Both the position numbers and the translations under genes were made by a program. 64,000 bases of DNA. Origin: Bolinopsis microptera. Taxonomy: Eukaryota; Ctenophora; Tentaculata; Lobata; Bolinopsidae. Location: contig NC_087078.1 of NCBI RefSeq assembly GCF_026151205.1, forward strand, positions 4,171,675 to 4,235,674, in the 5' to 3' direction. Positions within the stretch are counted from its first letter, which is position 1. Each line of letters opens with the position of its first letter. Below are positions 20,001 through 32,700 of the stretch, piece after piece. Below the pieces are notes generated by a model. It saw only the letters and a program-made list of their open reading frames with translations. It did no database searches and was not told the DNA's origin.

Positions 20001-20792
20001 TAATTGTGGCTGTGTAGTGTGTAAACTGTAAAACTAACTAACTGTGGCTGTGTGTAAACTGTAAAACTAACTAATTGTGGCTGTGTGTAAACTGTAAAAC
20101 TAACTAATTGTGGCTGTGTGTAAACTGTAAAACTAACTAATGGTGGCTGTGTGTAAACTGTAAAACTAACTAATTGTGGCTGTGTGTAAACTGTAAAACT
20201 AACTAATTGTGGCTGTGTGTAAACTGTAAAACTAACTAATTGTGGCTGTGTGTAAACTGTAAAACTAACTAATGGTGGCTGTGTGTAAACTGTAAAACTA
20301 ACTAATTGTGGCTGTGTGTAAACTGTAAAACTAACTAATTGTGGCTGTGTGTAAACTGTAAAACTAACTAATTGTGGCTGTGTGTAAACTGTAAAACTAA
20401 CTAATTGTGGCTGTGTGTAAACTGTAAAACTAACTAATGGTGGCTGTGTGTAAACTGTAAAACTAACTAATTGTGGCTGTGTGTAAACTGTAAAACTAAC
20501 TAATTGTGGCTGTGTGTAAACTGTAAAACTAACTAACTGTGGCTGTGTGTAAACTGTAAAACTAACTAATTGTGGCTGTGTGTAAACTGTAAAACTAACT
20601 AATGGTGGCTGTGTGTAAACTGTAAGACTAACTAACTGGTGGCTGTGTGTAAACTGTAAAACTAACCAGTAACTTGGTAGTCTCCCCCAGGTAAGTGTAT
20701 AGGAATACTCATAGGTTTGCTGTGGAGGTAGGGTTTACCACAGGTAGCTTCTATCTCTAACCTACAGGGGTGGTGCTGTCTCTTACCAAACG
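11012..20792 (-). CDS. PLEKHH1/2-like: PLEKHH FERM domain exons and C-terminus
   Basis: Small exons rebuild F1: 20762-20792, 20667-20719 (MSIPIHLPGGDYQVT), 17897-17957 (SSVAEVIRDVESQLGLRSC), 17305-17350 (FLILRFPGESLNLES) and, less surely, 17137-17211. F2 spans 12572-12748 (GLTYQKFLHL...MEMELATCLGAVMAQ) and 11730-11956 (IEKYIPPNI...IWSKFKDVSNQF). F3 spans 11482-11605 (TLFRGLYSHPKDGLKVAVCL), 11239-11355 (LDKITNFGGYPFSITL) and 11012-11086 (CYLLTELLASY...stop TAA). The order and phase fit a PLEKHH/myosin-type MyTH4-FERM module. Exon 11730 ends CG and takes C from the next exon to give Arg-Trp. Confidence 0.82.
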
Positions 20793-23700
20793 CTGAGGGA
20801 GGAGGGTGGGGTTACCAGAGGTAGTAACAACAATATTAACAACAGTATTAACAACAATATTAATAATGTAGTGTTAACAAAACTTCTTCTCATAACATTT
20901 CCAGCATTCACAACAAACTAAATGTCAACGTGGTAAAAAGTTTGGGTATTAACCCTATAGTTTTCGATTGCTTAAAATTTGATGCAGTACGTTTTTTGAT
21001 TTTACATTTTTACAGTTCAATTTAAGCACATTATAATTCATTATTACTTTAACTTATCATGTTTAGGCATCTTATAGATCTGTTTAATTCATATAATCTG
21101 TTTCAATTTAAACTATTATTGATATGTTTAATTCAAATAATATGTTTCAATTTAAGCTATTACTATAGATCTGTTTAATTTATATAATCTGTTTCAATTT
21201 AAGCGTAATATTGATCTGTTTAATTCATAGAATATCTTTCAATTTAAGCTATTATAGATCTGTTTAATTCATATAATATGTTTCAATTTAAGCGTATTAT
21301 TGATCTGTTTAATTCATAGAATATGTTTCAATTTAAGGTATTATGTATCTGTTTAATTCATAGAATATCTTTCAATTTAAGCTATTATAGATCTGTTTAA
21401 TTCATATAATATGTTTCAATTTAAGCGTAATATTGATCTGTTTAATTCATAGAATATGTTTCAATTTAAGCTATTATAGATCTGTTTAATTCATATAATC
21501 TGTTTCAATTTAAGCGTATCATTGATCTGTTTAATTCATATAATCTGTTTCAATTTAAGCGTATTATTGATCTGTTTAATTCATATAATATGTTCCAATT
21601 TAAGCTATTATTGATCTGTTTAATTCATATAATACGTTTCACCGGTTACCCGGTTTCTCTCGAACTACTTCAATTTAACTAGTAGTGAAGTTCCTATTTA
21701 TGTATACAGTTCACATAAGTACATTAGATAATTAATAGGTAATTAATTGACGTATCAGAGTTAAATCAACAGTTTCATAATTGGGACAATTGGTATGTGG
21801 CTTTGAAGCTATTTTTAAGTTATCGTCTGATTTTGACAGTAAATTCGAAATTACGTAGAAACCCACACGAATTTCAGCTAATTCAGACCACAAGCAATAT
21901 TATAAAAACAGACTGTGTAATTTTTATTTTTTGGTGGAATTTTAACCACACTAAAATGAGATGTTAGTTACCCACAGTTACAATGAAACTACAATACCCC
22001 GCTACAACAATTAATTTTACTTAACTAAATACCCCAAATATAGTTTACTTACTAAACCCACCTAGACATCTCTTGAGCACTTTAATACAGTACCCAGCGA
22101 ATCTTCCAGCGTTAGTTTTCTGTTCAGAGTACCTCTCCAGGTGCGCTTTTAAATACGACATCACCCGACCTGATAGTAAAGTTATTAGAGGAGGTTTTAT
22201 TAGTTATTAGAGGAGGTTTTATTAATAAAACACCAGGATGTGATGAAATCACAAGATTTAAGGGACAATTTTAAAGGAATAAGTTTGCCAAAATTATAAC
22301 TTTTAACGATCCATGATTATATCAATTCCACCTAACTTAAACAATAAACAGTACACACTATAGTTACTATACTACAGTTATATATACTATAGTAACGACA
22401 CTAGTAACAGTACCTTTAGGAGTGATAAAAGGGATGACAGTAGCCAGTACATGCCAGTAAGCAAGGTGTTCACGAGATTGTCTGTGTGTTTGTTTCAGTA
22501 GCTGACAGTACAGTTCGTTAACCAGTTCTACGCTGGTCAGGGTGAGGAGGGTTCGTGATGCGTTGTACAGGTCCCGTGGCTGGAGGGATGGGGTTTGTAA
22601 GGAACTGAGCTATTTATAGATTATATTAGCAGTAAAGAGTTGTAGTGTAAGTTATTTTGATATTTCCAAATAAAATCGGGTATGATATTTTTTATATTCA
22701 TGCAATATGCAGGATGCAACTGTGGTAGGCACTAGGCGTGTTTAATTATTAAATGACAGACAGCATGTATATTGTATGTTGCCAATTAATTGATTAATTA
22801 AACAGTTTCTTCCAGGAAATAACAACTTTAATATAATAACACCCTCATGACTGGATCGCTTGTCTCAGTAATTAACAAATAGGGGTATAGACAAGAATAA
22901 TCACTACACAATTATACAATTAACTCGCATAATTACCATATTTAAGTAATTTACTCACGTTCTCAGCGTACTCGTGAAGAGTCTTGTTGATGCGTATAGC
23001 AATGGAGGTATGGTAAGGAGAGGAGAGGTTAGTTAGTGGGTTAGAGAGAGGTTTGGAGCTATGAGACAGGGTCGGGGAGCTCAGCACTTGCTTTACCTGG
23101 CTCTGAAACACAAGGAAATATTTTAATACGGATATTAAACATAAAAATATTATGTTCATACGTGGGTTCCGATCAAGATATTCTCCTGTGACAACATTCA
23201 GTATCAATTCATTCAGATAGTCACTGATTAAATAAATTCGCTCATTTAGACCGGGTCTCATACAAAAGGGTATATCATTCAAAGAAAATGTTGACAATTT
23301 AAAAACTTTTGTTGTCAAGTATTCACAATTTGGAGCTCAGCGTAAATTTTGTTATTTGTTTGCTTTGTTGTCAACGGATTTGTGCAAAAGTTTATTATAT
23401 TTTAGCGAATTTGCAACTGAAATTTGAAATTCCTCGCTTGAAACATTCTATTTCTAGATATATTTAATAGTTAAATCATGCAAGTTAAAATTATCTTTGT
23501 CTATAAGAATTCACAGCGAGGGAGAATTAGTGAGCACCTCGCAGAGAAGCCTTGGCAGTAGCGCTATTTTTAAACAGGCCCTGTCTGCGTAATTACTTAT
23601 TTATTACTTGCAACAAAACTGCATTCATAAGCGTGCAGGAGTTTTTGTGGCTTTAACATTGCATCATGTCAGATGCAGTGTGGGTCTTATCGTCATACTG

Positions 23701-26700
23701 TCATACCATAACTATCTCATAACATAACTATCTCATAATAATACTAACTCTCGTAAGTAAAGAGTACAAATTCCCACACAAACATTGGTGTGTATAATGT
23801 TTATACTTTATCTGTTGGGTTACATTACTGGTCTAAATAAAGGCTAACATGCAATAATCAGGATCAATATAACTCAGAGTTGCGCGCTTGCACGTGCACG
23901 TGCATAACTTGCACGTGCTTACTTACATCAGATCCGGCACGTGCCAGTTTACACATGATTGCTCTACAGCAAGAACAGGGGACCTCAAATTCCCCTGATG
24001 AACTTCCCTTGATAGAAGTCAATTAAATAACTAATTGACCAATTTATTTTTAAAACTTCAGTTTGTAAAAATAAAATATAGCTTAACGATGATCACATTC
24101 TTCACGCGGATAATTCCCCGAGCTGCAATCAAGCAATCAATTATAACTACAATTAACCGTGTTGAGAAGGGTAATTTAACACGCCCTAATGAGGGGTGTG
24201 ATCGGTAATTGAGCTTGTGCAGATAAGCCAAGCTAGTAGCTAGGCGTGCTATTAGATAAGCTATGCTATTAGATGTTCTAATTGTGAACACGTGCACTCT
24301 TCACACGAAGATGCTGTTAAGATCATGATGAGAAATAGCTAAATAGCAAGTTTTAGGTCGCTCCGTGGAATCCTCACATTCTATTTTTAACATAACTTAA
24401 ACCTAACATAGTTTTATCAATAGAATTCGTTAAATGCAGCTTGCTAAATAGTTGCGATGCGCGGTCATTTATTGAGTTCGACAACTAAATGATCCGCTGA
24501 TGTGCTGTGATCTAATCAAAATATCATATTAAAATATTGGCAATGTAATTATGTAAAGTGTCATATTGAAATGTTGCTGCTCTCCGGACGTAGTAACACT
24601 GCCAAACTACTCATGGTACCCGAGTATATTTGTGGGGGCAGTTAATATTATCCGCATATTATATCTAAAGTCAAACACAAGGAAAGTATTTAAAAGGAAC
24701 TCACCTCGCCCATATACTTCATCTTTTCGAGAAGTCTCTCAAACTCTGTCTCAGCTTCAGGCTGAGTTAACGGAGACAACTGAAAATAAAACGGTGAGCC
24801 TCTTAAAATGGTGCCACACAGATATATATTTTATTTTGTCACACAGATATATATTTTATTTTGAATACATTTCTTAGTACTGTCTGGTTGAAAGCTACAT
24901 TTCCAAGTTGTAAATTTGAGTAATAATAGCGTGTTAATGCGGGATAGAGAAACTCCAAGCTAGTTACTGTGTGTAGTATTCCCTTGAGATTACTTGCTAA
25001 AGTTATACTAAATTCTTTAATTACATTCTAGTCATGTTCCCAGGAATAATATTTAGAGCACAACAAGTAAAAAAGTCCAAAAATTAAAATAATATCGCAC
25101 ATAATCTTCGTTATGTAACATTATGGTAGACATACAGACGGCCGAACCCAGGAAAAGAAAGGAGAATTAATAGATCACATAGATAGATAATAAATGAGGT
25201 AATTGGTTAATTAAAAAGCGATAATGCTAATTATAGTTTGATAGTTGGTGACGAAGTGAGTCTCCACTCAGTGTTTCAAAACAATTAGTTGTCGACGTTT
25301 CGGCAACACGCCTTTGTCATAGACAGGACGTAACGTTACAACAACTTACATAGCTCAATAAATGTAATAGATTTATAGTGTTGTACACTGATCGACCCAC
25401 TCTTAAGAGCGAAGAAAGATTACCGATAATGCTAATTACTAATTAGTTAATTACAAATTAGTTAATTACCTGAGAATCCTCGTCCTCGCCAGGTGGCAGC
25501 TCATAAGGGTGGTCGGTAAAGGATACTTGTTCTGTAACCGTGTAGGTGGGTAGTTTACCTATACTGCTCTTCACACCTGACAAATAACACAGGGTTAATT
25601 ATACTTTTATAGGGTTTAGGGGGACATCTCTATTTGTTAAGTCATAATTAGTTAGTTCTTTAGCAGAAATAACCTATTTGATGTTAAAATAATATTAATA
25701 ACGGCGGATCATTCATAAAACGGATATAATACAAATATTCTGGCAATCTATTTTTGGCTGGAACATTCTGACACAGGAATCTGTAAATGCGCTGACTCGA
25801 TTTTACACCATTTACTGAAAGATCTGGATAGCTATTTCTGGAACGTTGCTATTTTTGGACAATATTAATCAAATATGTGCTCTTTACAACCCCTAAGAGT
25901 TTATTAAGAGGGTTAAATCGGAGTTATGGAACTTTACTGAGTATTTAAATATGTTTAAAATTTCATTTAACATTTGTGGCAGCAATGCTACACACAAAAT
26001 AGGAGAGAACATTAATTGAACGGTATTTACAGAGAATAAAGATATAGTCCTAAACAGTAAGTATGAAGTACACCCTTCTTCTTTACATTAACTAGGTTTG
26101 TTTCTTACTAGAGCTGGGTTACTTAATATTAATTTGACAGAACCGCTCATGTAGCACAACCGAGAAACTTATATTTGGGTAAAACTGACTTTGTGGGGAT
26201 ACGACAATGAACTCGTTATAAAGGAAGATACAATTCAGTGTTCATTCGTCGGCAGAGATCAGATGATAATTATATGTATTGAAATGTGCTCTTGGATTGG
26301 TAATTAATAGTCACGTGTGAGGGCTAGGAGTTTGTCATTGGTAGATGTTAGGGCTCTGGCCCAGTGCCAACATGCCACTTTTGTTCAGACGGCATTGATA
26401 ACTCAGTATCTTGATATTAAATTAAGCCGATAAACAGCACAGTAAATGTTAGTAAATACTAAATATTCGCAAACAATGCTACGATATCCGGGTTTTTACC
26501 AGTTTTACGGCCGGTAACATACTTGAGTCGCTGCCAAATTAAATTGACAAGAGTTCTTCCATTCTACTTCTCAAAGTTTACTGGAAGCAGCGTCTCAAAT
26601 ATGTGTCTAGCTGCACTGAGGCTAGTGCGACCCAGTACAGACCCAGCACAGACCAGTTCAACACGCACTCCTGTCTGCCGATACACTTCAATGATTTTAA

Positions 26701-29700
26701 AAATAAACTTAGCGGAATATTAACGGACACCAGTCTGGCTAAGAGATGACAATAACAAAACAGCCATTCAAGCGCTATCAGAGATATTTCGCCGGGACAA
26801 ATTGTAACTCTCCAGAAAGATCTCAAGGAATTTAAAACATGTGCCATGATCGGGATGAGTATCTTCTTCAGAATTAATAAGTTTTTACTTCATGATAGTG
26901 CAGTTAAAGGTCAGAGATACGTATTATTATTAAGATATTGTGTTCTCATTTCATTTTCATTTCATTTTGATTTCTCAGGATATCTTGTTATCAGGATATT
27001 GTGTTCTCAGGATATTGTGTTCTCAGGATATCTTGTTCTCAGGATATTGTGTTCTCAGGATATCTTGTTCTCAGGATATATCTTGTTCTCAGGATATCTT
27101 GCCTTACATCTCAATTTGGTTAAGGTATATCTTATATTACAGGCAGTTTTTAAAAAGTACATAATATTATAAGGTTGGTTAAGGTTGTTGAACTGAAACC
27201 TTTCAACAGCTCTAGAACCAGCCCTCCGTAAACCCTACTATACCAAACCTTCCCTCAACACGTCTACGCTATAACACGACAAAACAGAGACACTACATTC
27301 ACTGTAGGGCTACTTCATTGTTCTGGAGTGTTCTCTTGAAGAAGGGTCGGATTTGACCACAATGTGATCATCATTCTACAACATCTGTACATGTATAAAA
27401 TATCTAGCCAGTGAGAGTGAAAGTGAGAGTGAAAGTGATGATGGATGTGGGGTGGTTTGTTAGAGCCTGTTTATCAATTACTAGAGCATCTTGTGATGAA
27501 CCTTTAGCTTTGACGTGTGATGACATCCAATAATCGGGTGAGTAGTACACCAACAAAATATACAAGTTAGATCACGTGACTATAAAATAGGGGAGAGTTG
27601 TATCACACCAATTGGTTTGGTGTCCAAACTGCAAAGTCGACACTAACCCAGACTACGTAATCGTTAATAGTCCTGTGAACAGTCCCCTCCTATACCCCCT
27701 ATACCCCTATATGTCCCATATTATACCCGGCCCCTAAACCCCCTCTATAGGTGTTGATAGATTACTATAACTAGTAGCCCCGTTACCGTGGGACAATGTA
27801 GCAGAGTTTATCTGGTGGTATGTAATATAAAGGGGATATTATTTCTAATGATCTCCGGTTAGATTAAATTTTAAAGAACCTGATAGTATAGTGGTAAAAG
27901 TTGAGTTGTAAAAAGCTGTACTTCTGTTATTCGCAAGTACAAGAAGAGAATGATAAGGGAATTGAGGATGTACATGACTTTGAGGATGTACGTGACCTTG
28001 AGGATGAATGTGACTCTTAATTGTTGATTCGTTGTAAAACCCTTCAACTGTGGGGATTGATTCGGATCAGCGACTTCCTTACTCAGTGAACTGAGAGGTA
28101 CATGGCCTCCTGGCTGGGTGAACAAGGATGTAAGTTGTCTTATCAGAGATCCCACTATCTTTGATATTAGAAACCCGTGGTGAAAACCCCTCTAACAGGC
28201 AGGACTCTCCAACTTCAGTTCCCCGGAGCAGTGAGTCTCAGTACATACAAAATGTAATTTAGCCACTAATAAGCTATGTTATTGTAGGTTTAATAGAGCC
28301 AAATGGCGGTAATGGTATAGCTGGTTAGGCAATAAGCTACAGTTTATTGATTTCCTGTTCCAGTGTGTTGTGTTTTGTGCAACTCTACCCCACAGTACAA
28401 ATGGTACTAACTACTGGTATTCACAGTTCTGGTTCTCACTGAGAAATGTCTCACACTTTCTCATAGTCCGAAGATTCACGTACGTCATACTCTAGTTCGA
28501 CAACTTCGGTACTTGTCGAACTAGAGTCCAGGTAGCGTACCATAGATCGACAGTCCAAGTTCTTTAGTCGAGCTAGAGTCTAGGTAGGGCACTCGACAGA
28601 ATGGAACTTTAGGGTTTGTTGTGTCGAAACATAAAGTAGTACGTGTCGAGAACCCATAAAGCCCACATTATCTGTGAAACCGGCTAACTTCATGCAGTAT
28701 ATCCTTACAATGCCGAGGTTTATGGGTAGTTCCTGGCTCCTACCACTTCCAGTTCTATAGACATACCACGTATTGTAGGTCACGTATTGTAGGTCACGTA
28801 TTGTAGGTCACGTATTGTAAAGTCCCACATCTAGTCCACTACACGACTAGGTCACTCAGTACTTCACATTCTACTTCACTGACTACTCCACTCTACTTCA
28901 CTCTACTGACTACTTCACTGACTACTTCACTGACTACTCCACTCTACTGACTACTTCACTGTCCACCCCACACTCTACCTGACTTCAGAGTTAGCAGGTT
29001 CTAGAGGACCCTGGCGGGAGTAGGAACCGACTAGACCCAGTAAGTAAAACCCTACACAGACATCTTGTGGAGTTCTGGGGAAATGTTAGATCCTGCCAGA
29101 CGCTTAGTCAGTGTTACGTGCCGGCGCCAACACACTCAGCATCTATAATACTAGTACTACACACTAATACTACAAGTTCAAATATTTCATTTAAAGTTTT
29201 CTTAAAATATTAATTTAAAATGCTAATAGATTGACATCTTTAGTACTACTACTACAATATTACTTGCTACTCTTCAATGTCTCCAAATATACAATGTCTC
29301 CAAATATACAAATATGTATATTCCCACTCAAAACATCCCACTCCGTTACGTTTTACTTAAAAGATGAGAGTAACTCTTCAGTTTAACTGTATCAAACTTG
29401 TGTACATTGTTTAATTGTGTTTAAAGTGTAATTAAGGTAGGAGTAGTGTCTCAATTCAGTCTAATTAACTCTTCTTTTATCTCTTTATATCTGTGTGTCA
29501 CACTCTGTATCATATTCTGTAAACACGTTTATCACATCTTGATACGGAGTGCAGACAGTTCATCTAAAAACTAATGGGTATTATTTTACGAAGTCGTTGT
29601 TTAAAGTTAACTTAAGAAGACATAGTTAATATTGTTGGTTTAAGCCATGATCATATTTTGATATATGACAGCAGGGGTTTTAAGGGTTTGTGATAAATTT

Positions 29701-32700
29701 AAGCTGGGCGCTAGTAAGTAGGAGAACACATGTGCAGTTGCTAAGATACCATCTGCAGTTGCTAAGATACCATCTGGATAGATACGGTATATATGCTCCA
29801 CTAATATCTAGTGGTAGTGACACTACCACTTATATCTAAACACACATATCTAGACACGGTTCATGGTCCAGGAACGCAGTGTACGTGACCAAGAAGAAAC
29901 ACTAGTAAACTGAGAGACAGTCACTACCACTACCACTAGACTACAGTATCACTACCAGTGTGCAGGTTTCACACGGTACTAGTTGCTCTCCAGCTAAATC
30001 TACCGTATCTCTCACAAACTCCTACAATATAGGAGTCCTATATTATAGGAGTCCTGTATTATAGGAGTCCTGTATTATAGGAGTCCTGTATTATAGGAGT
30101 CCTGTTTTATAGGAGTCCTGTATTATAGGAGTCCTGTATTGTAGGAGTCCTGTATTGTAGGAGTCCTGTAATATTACTGTTCTCATAATATCTATACCAA
30201 ACACGACTATAAAGTGGGAGATTTGAGTATTCTTATACTTATTGTGGTGAGTCATAACAGCTTAGCTTCAACCAGACTCATCTTTACAGGGTGGTGAGAT
30301 TCTAACTACAATTCTAGCTCTAACTCTAACGAGGTGGTGTTAGTCACGACTGATAAACACGGTGTTAATTTGTGACTAACACCACCTGTTTAGACTTCTA
30401 GCAGGGAAATCATTAGAGTTACTGCTAGAATTGTACATAGTTAGAATCTCACCACCCTCCAGTGGTCTACTGCAGGGCGATGTTAGATCACCTGAAGTGG
30501 GGTCAGAAGAGTTGGAGTTACAATCACTAGCACTCAGAGCCAGCATATAAGTGTTGCCTCTCACTCACTGGTTATCACCACTTTATCTTCCAGTCAGTGA
30601 CGAGTTTTCAAACTCAGCGGCCAATCAGGACTCACAGTTTCGAGCGTTTCGCCAATAAGAAGCCGGGAGAGTGGACAGTAACAGTTGCAACTTACCACGC
30701 TTCTTTGACATTATAACCAACTTTTCCGCATCAGATCCACTTTCCCATCTGTTTTCATGTCGCCAGTACTGCACACCACCAATCAGAGACAGAGTTAAGC
30801 CTCCTCCTCCAATCACAGTCGAGCATGGCAGTCACGTGACAAAAACAAGGACCATTGTTCTAAAGAACGGTTAAAGAAGCTTCTTTTAGTGACAGAACAC
30901 TGGAGAGACATGAGCATCTGGCACTCTGGCAGTCAGCCCGTCTTCTATTCTGTAAACACAGTGAAGGTAAACACGGTCTTCATCTCGCATCCGCTCTACA
31001 ACCCTCTACAAGCAGTGAGGTAGCCAAGAGAAGCAACCAGAAGAAGGAGTGAGAGGGATCATCCAGTTATGTTGGAGAATCACGGTCATGTGACTGAAAA
31101 GACTTCTTACGGCTAGTAATATATTAAAATAATAATAGTACTGGCCGACAACCTGTCTTCATATACTTTGTAAATACTTGGAGTTTAAGTCGTAAACCGG
31201 AAAATAGGAGATGGAGAATTTTAAATTGTATTTAGAATAAAATATAAATATAAGTATGATATTATAGAATATAGTCATTAATGTTTAATTCTTGGAGCTG
31301 TGGCACAAAGGGAGAAAACCTGGTGGCGGCCCTGATTTTTTGCAAAGCAGGAAAAATTAGCAGCGAACTTTAAATATTTAGAAATATTTTGCAGAAAAAT
31401 ATTGTCAGCCGGGAAATTTCAGGTATTTGATTAAGAATGATTAGTACGTCAGGAATTTCGGTAACCTAATTTCGGGGAAGATAACTTTTTCTCAGAGAAA
31501 TCCGTTGTAAAAATACGCTTAATCTACAACAATTTTGTTTCTGTAATTTTAACAATTTAGTGGTCTGCAAGTAAGAGCTGAGCTGAGCAGTCAGGCACCA
31601 TTGAGTCGTATATTCTGAAGACTAGTTAGTCATTTTATTGGAGCATTTTATAAAAGAATATAAATTTAAATTGCGGAACTCAGTAGTCAGTAATAAACAA
31701 TTTATTCGACGACTTTTGCACCACGGTTTTTAGACATCTACTAGACACTACGTTCTAGTTCTACTCTACAGTTTACACTCTAGTTCTACTTATAATATTA
31801 TAATCTTACAGATATGTATCATTAACACTGTCATGTAACACTGTCATGTAACATATTAAAGTGACATAATGACGAGTGTTAATTAACATAAAATGAGGAT
31901 ATTATGACGATATTATTTAAAGTGATTTCTCAGAGGTCTACTGGAGATATGACAAGAGTACAGTTAGTTATGAGACTTAAGTCCTACAGTTCACCCTTGC
32001 TGCAGCTAGTTCTTTACCTAGTTGCAGTTAATTCTATAACTAGATTCAGTAACAATCTGTTCACGCCTCAGTAGGTTAACAGGCTAATCCTTTGTTCTGC
32101 AAATTATTAAACAACAACAATAATTCTATAAGGGAGAAGTATTATATTTAATAGGTCTGATAACTGTAGATAATTTACTTTAACTTATAGCAACAAGGGT
32201 GTTTAATATTATTGGCTAGCTGTAATTTGACCTCTTATAGAGGTATAACTATAGATATAAATAAATCTATAATTATAACGTTTTCCTGAGTAGCAGGAGT
32301 ATTAGTAATTCTGTATATTATTCCTTCAACTAACTGAATACTCTGCGGTGAGTCTAGTACTGTCATCTGTGCGGTGCCCCTGCAGACACGGCCATACACT
32401 GTCTGTCTCCACGATAGGGTAGGATAATATCATTTTACTAAATTACGGAACTTTAATGTCTTATAGAGACATTATTCTTGTCCAAATGGCCAGTAAATGT
32501 CTTAGTTCATAGATATTTTCCCATCAAAGTTACTCCCGCCAAGATCGAGAAGTCTCAACTGCGTGCCCAATCACGTTTTATCGTTTTAAATTCTAATTTC
32601 TGGATGAATCTAATGATAAATATTTCCGATAAGAACGTCATGATCAAGCTATCTAATAATTTATAATATGATCACTGAAACAATTGAATAGCTGATAAAG

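Noticed and set aside
19686-20666. CRISPR-like periodicity
   Set aside because: The 33-bp units are contiguous without unique spacers, in an animal intron: an ordinary minisatellite.
26578-26847. Minus-strand frame of 89 codons, and a second open reading at 26.6 kb, as possible PLEKHH PH exons
   Set aside because: Neither frame resembles a PH domain, and no donor gives the phase needed by the next exon at 25576. A transposon scrap is as likely.
30930-31040. Candidate exon reading RVVERMRDEDRVYLHCVYR on the minus strand
   Set aside because: It is open and follows CTTGTAG, but no good donor in phase was found and it is not clearly PH-like; left out of the gene model.
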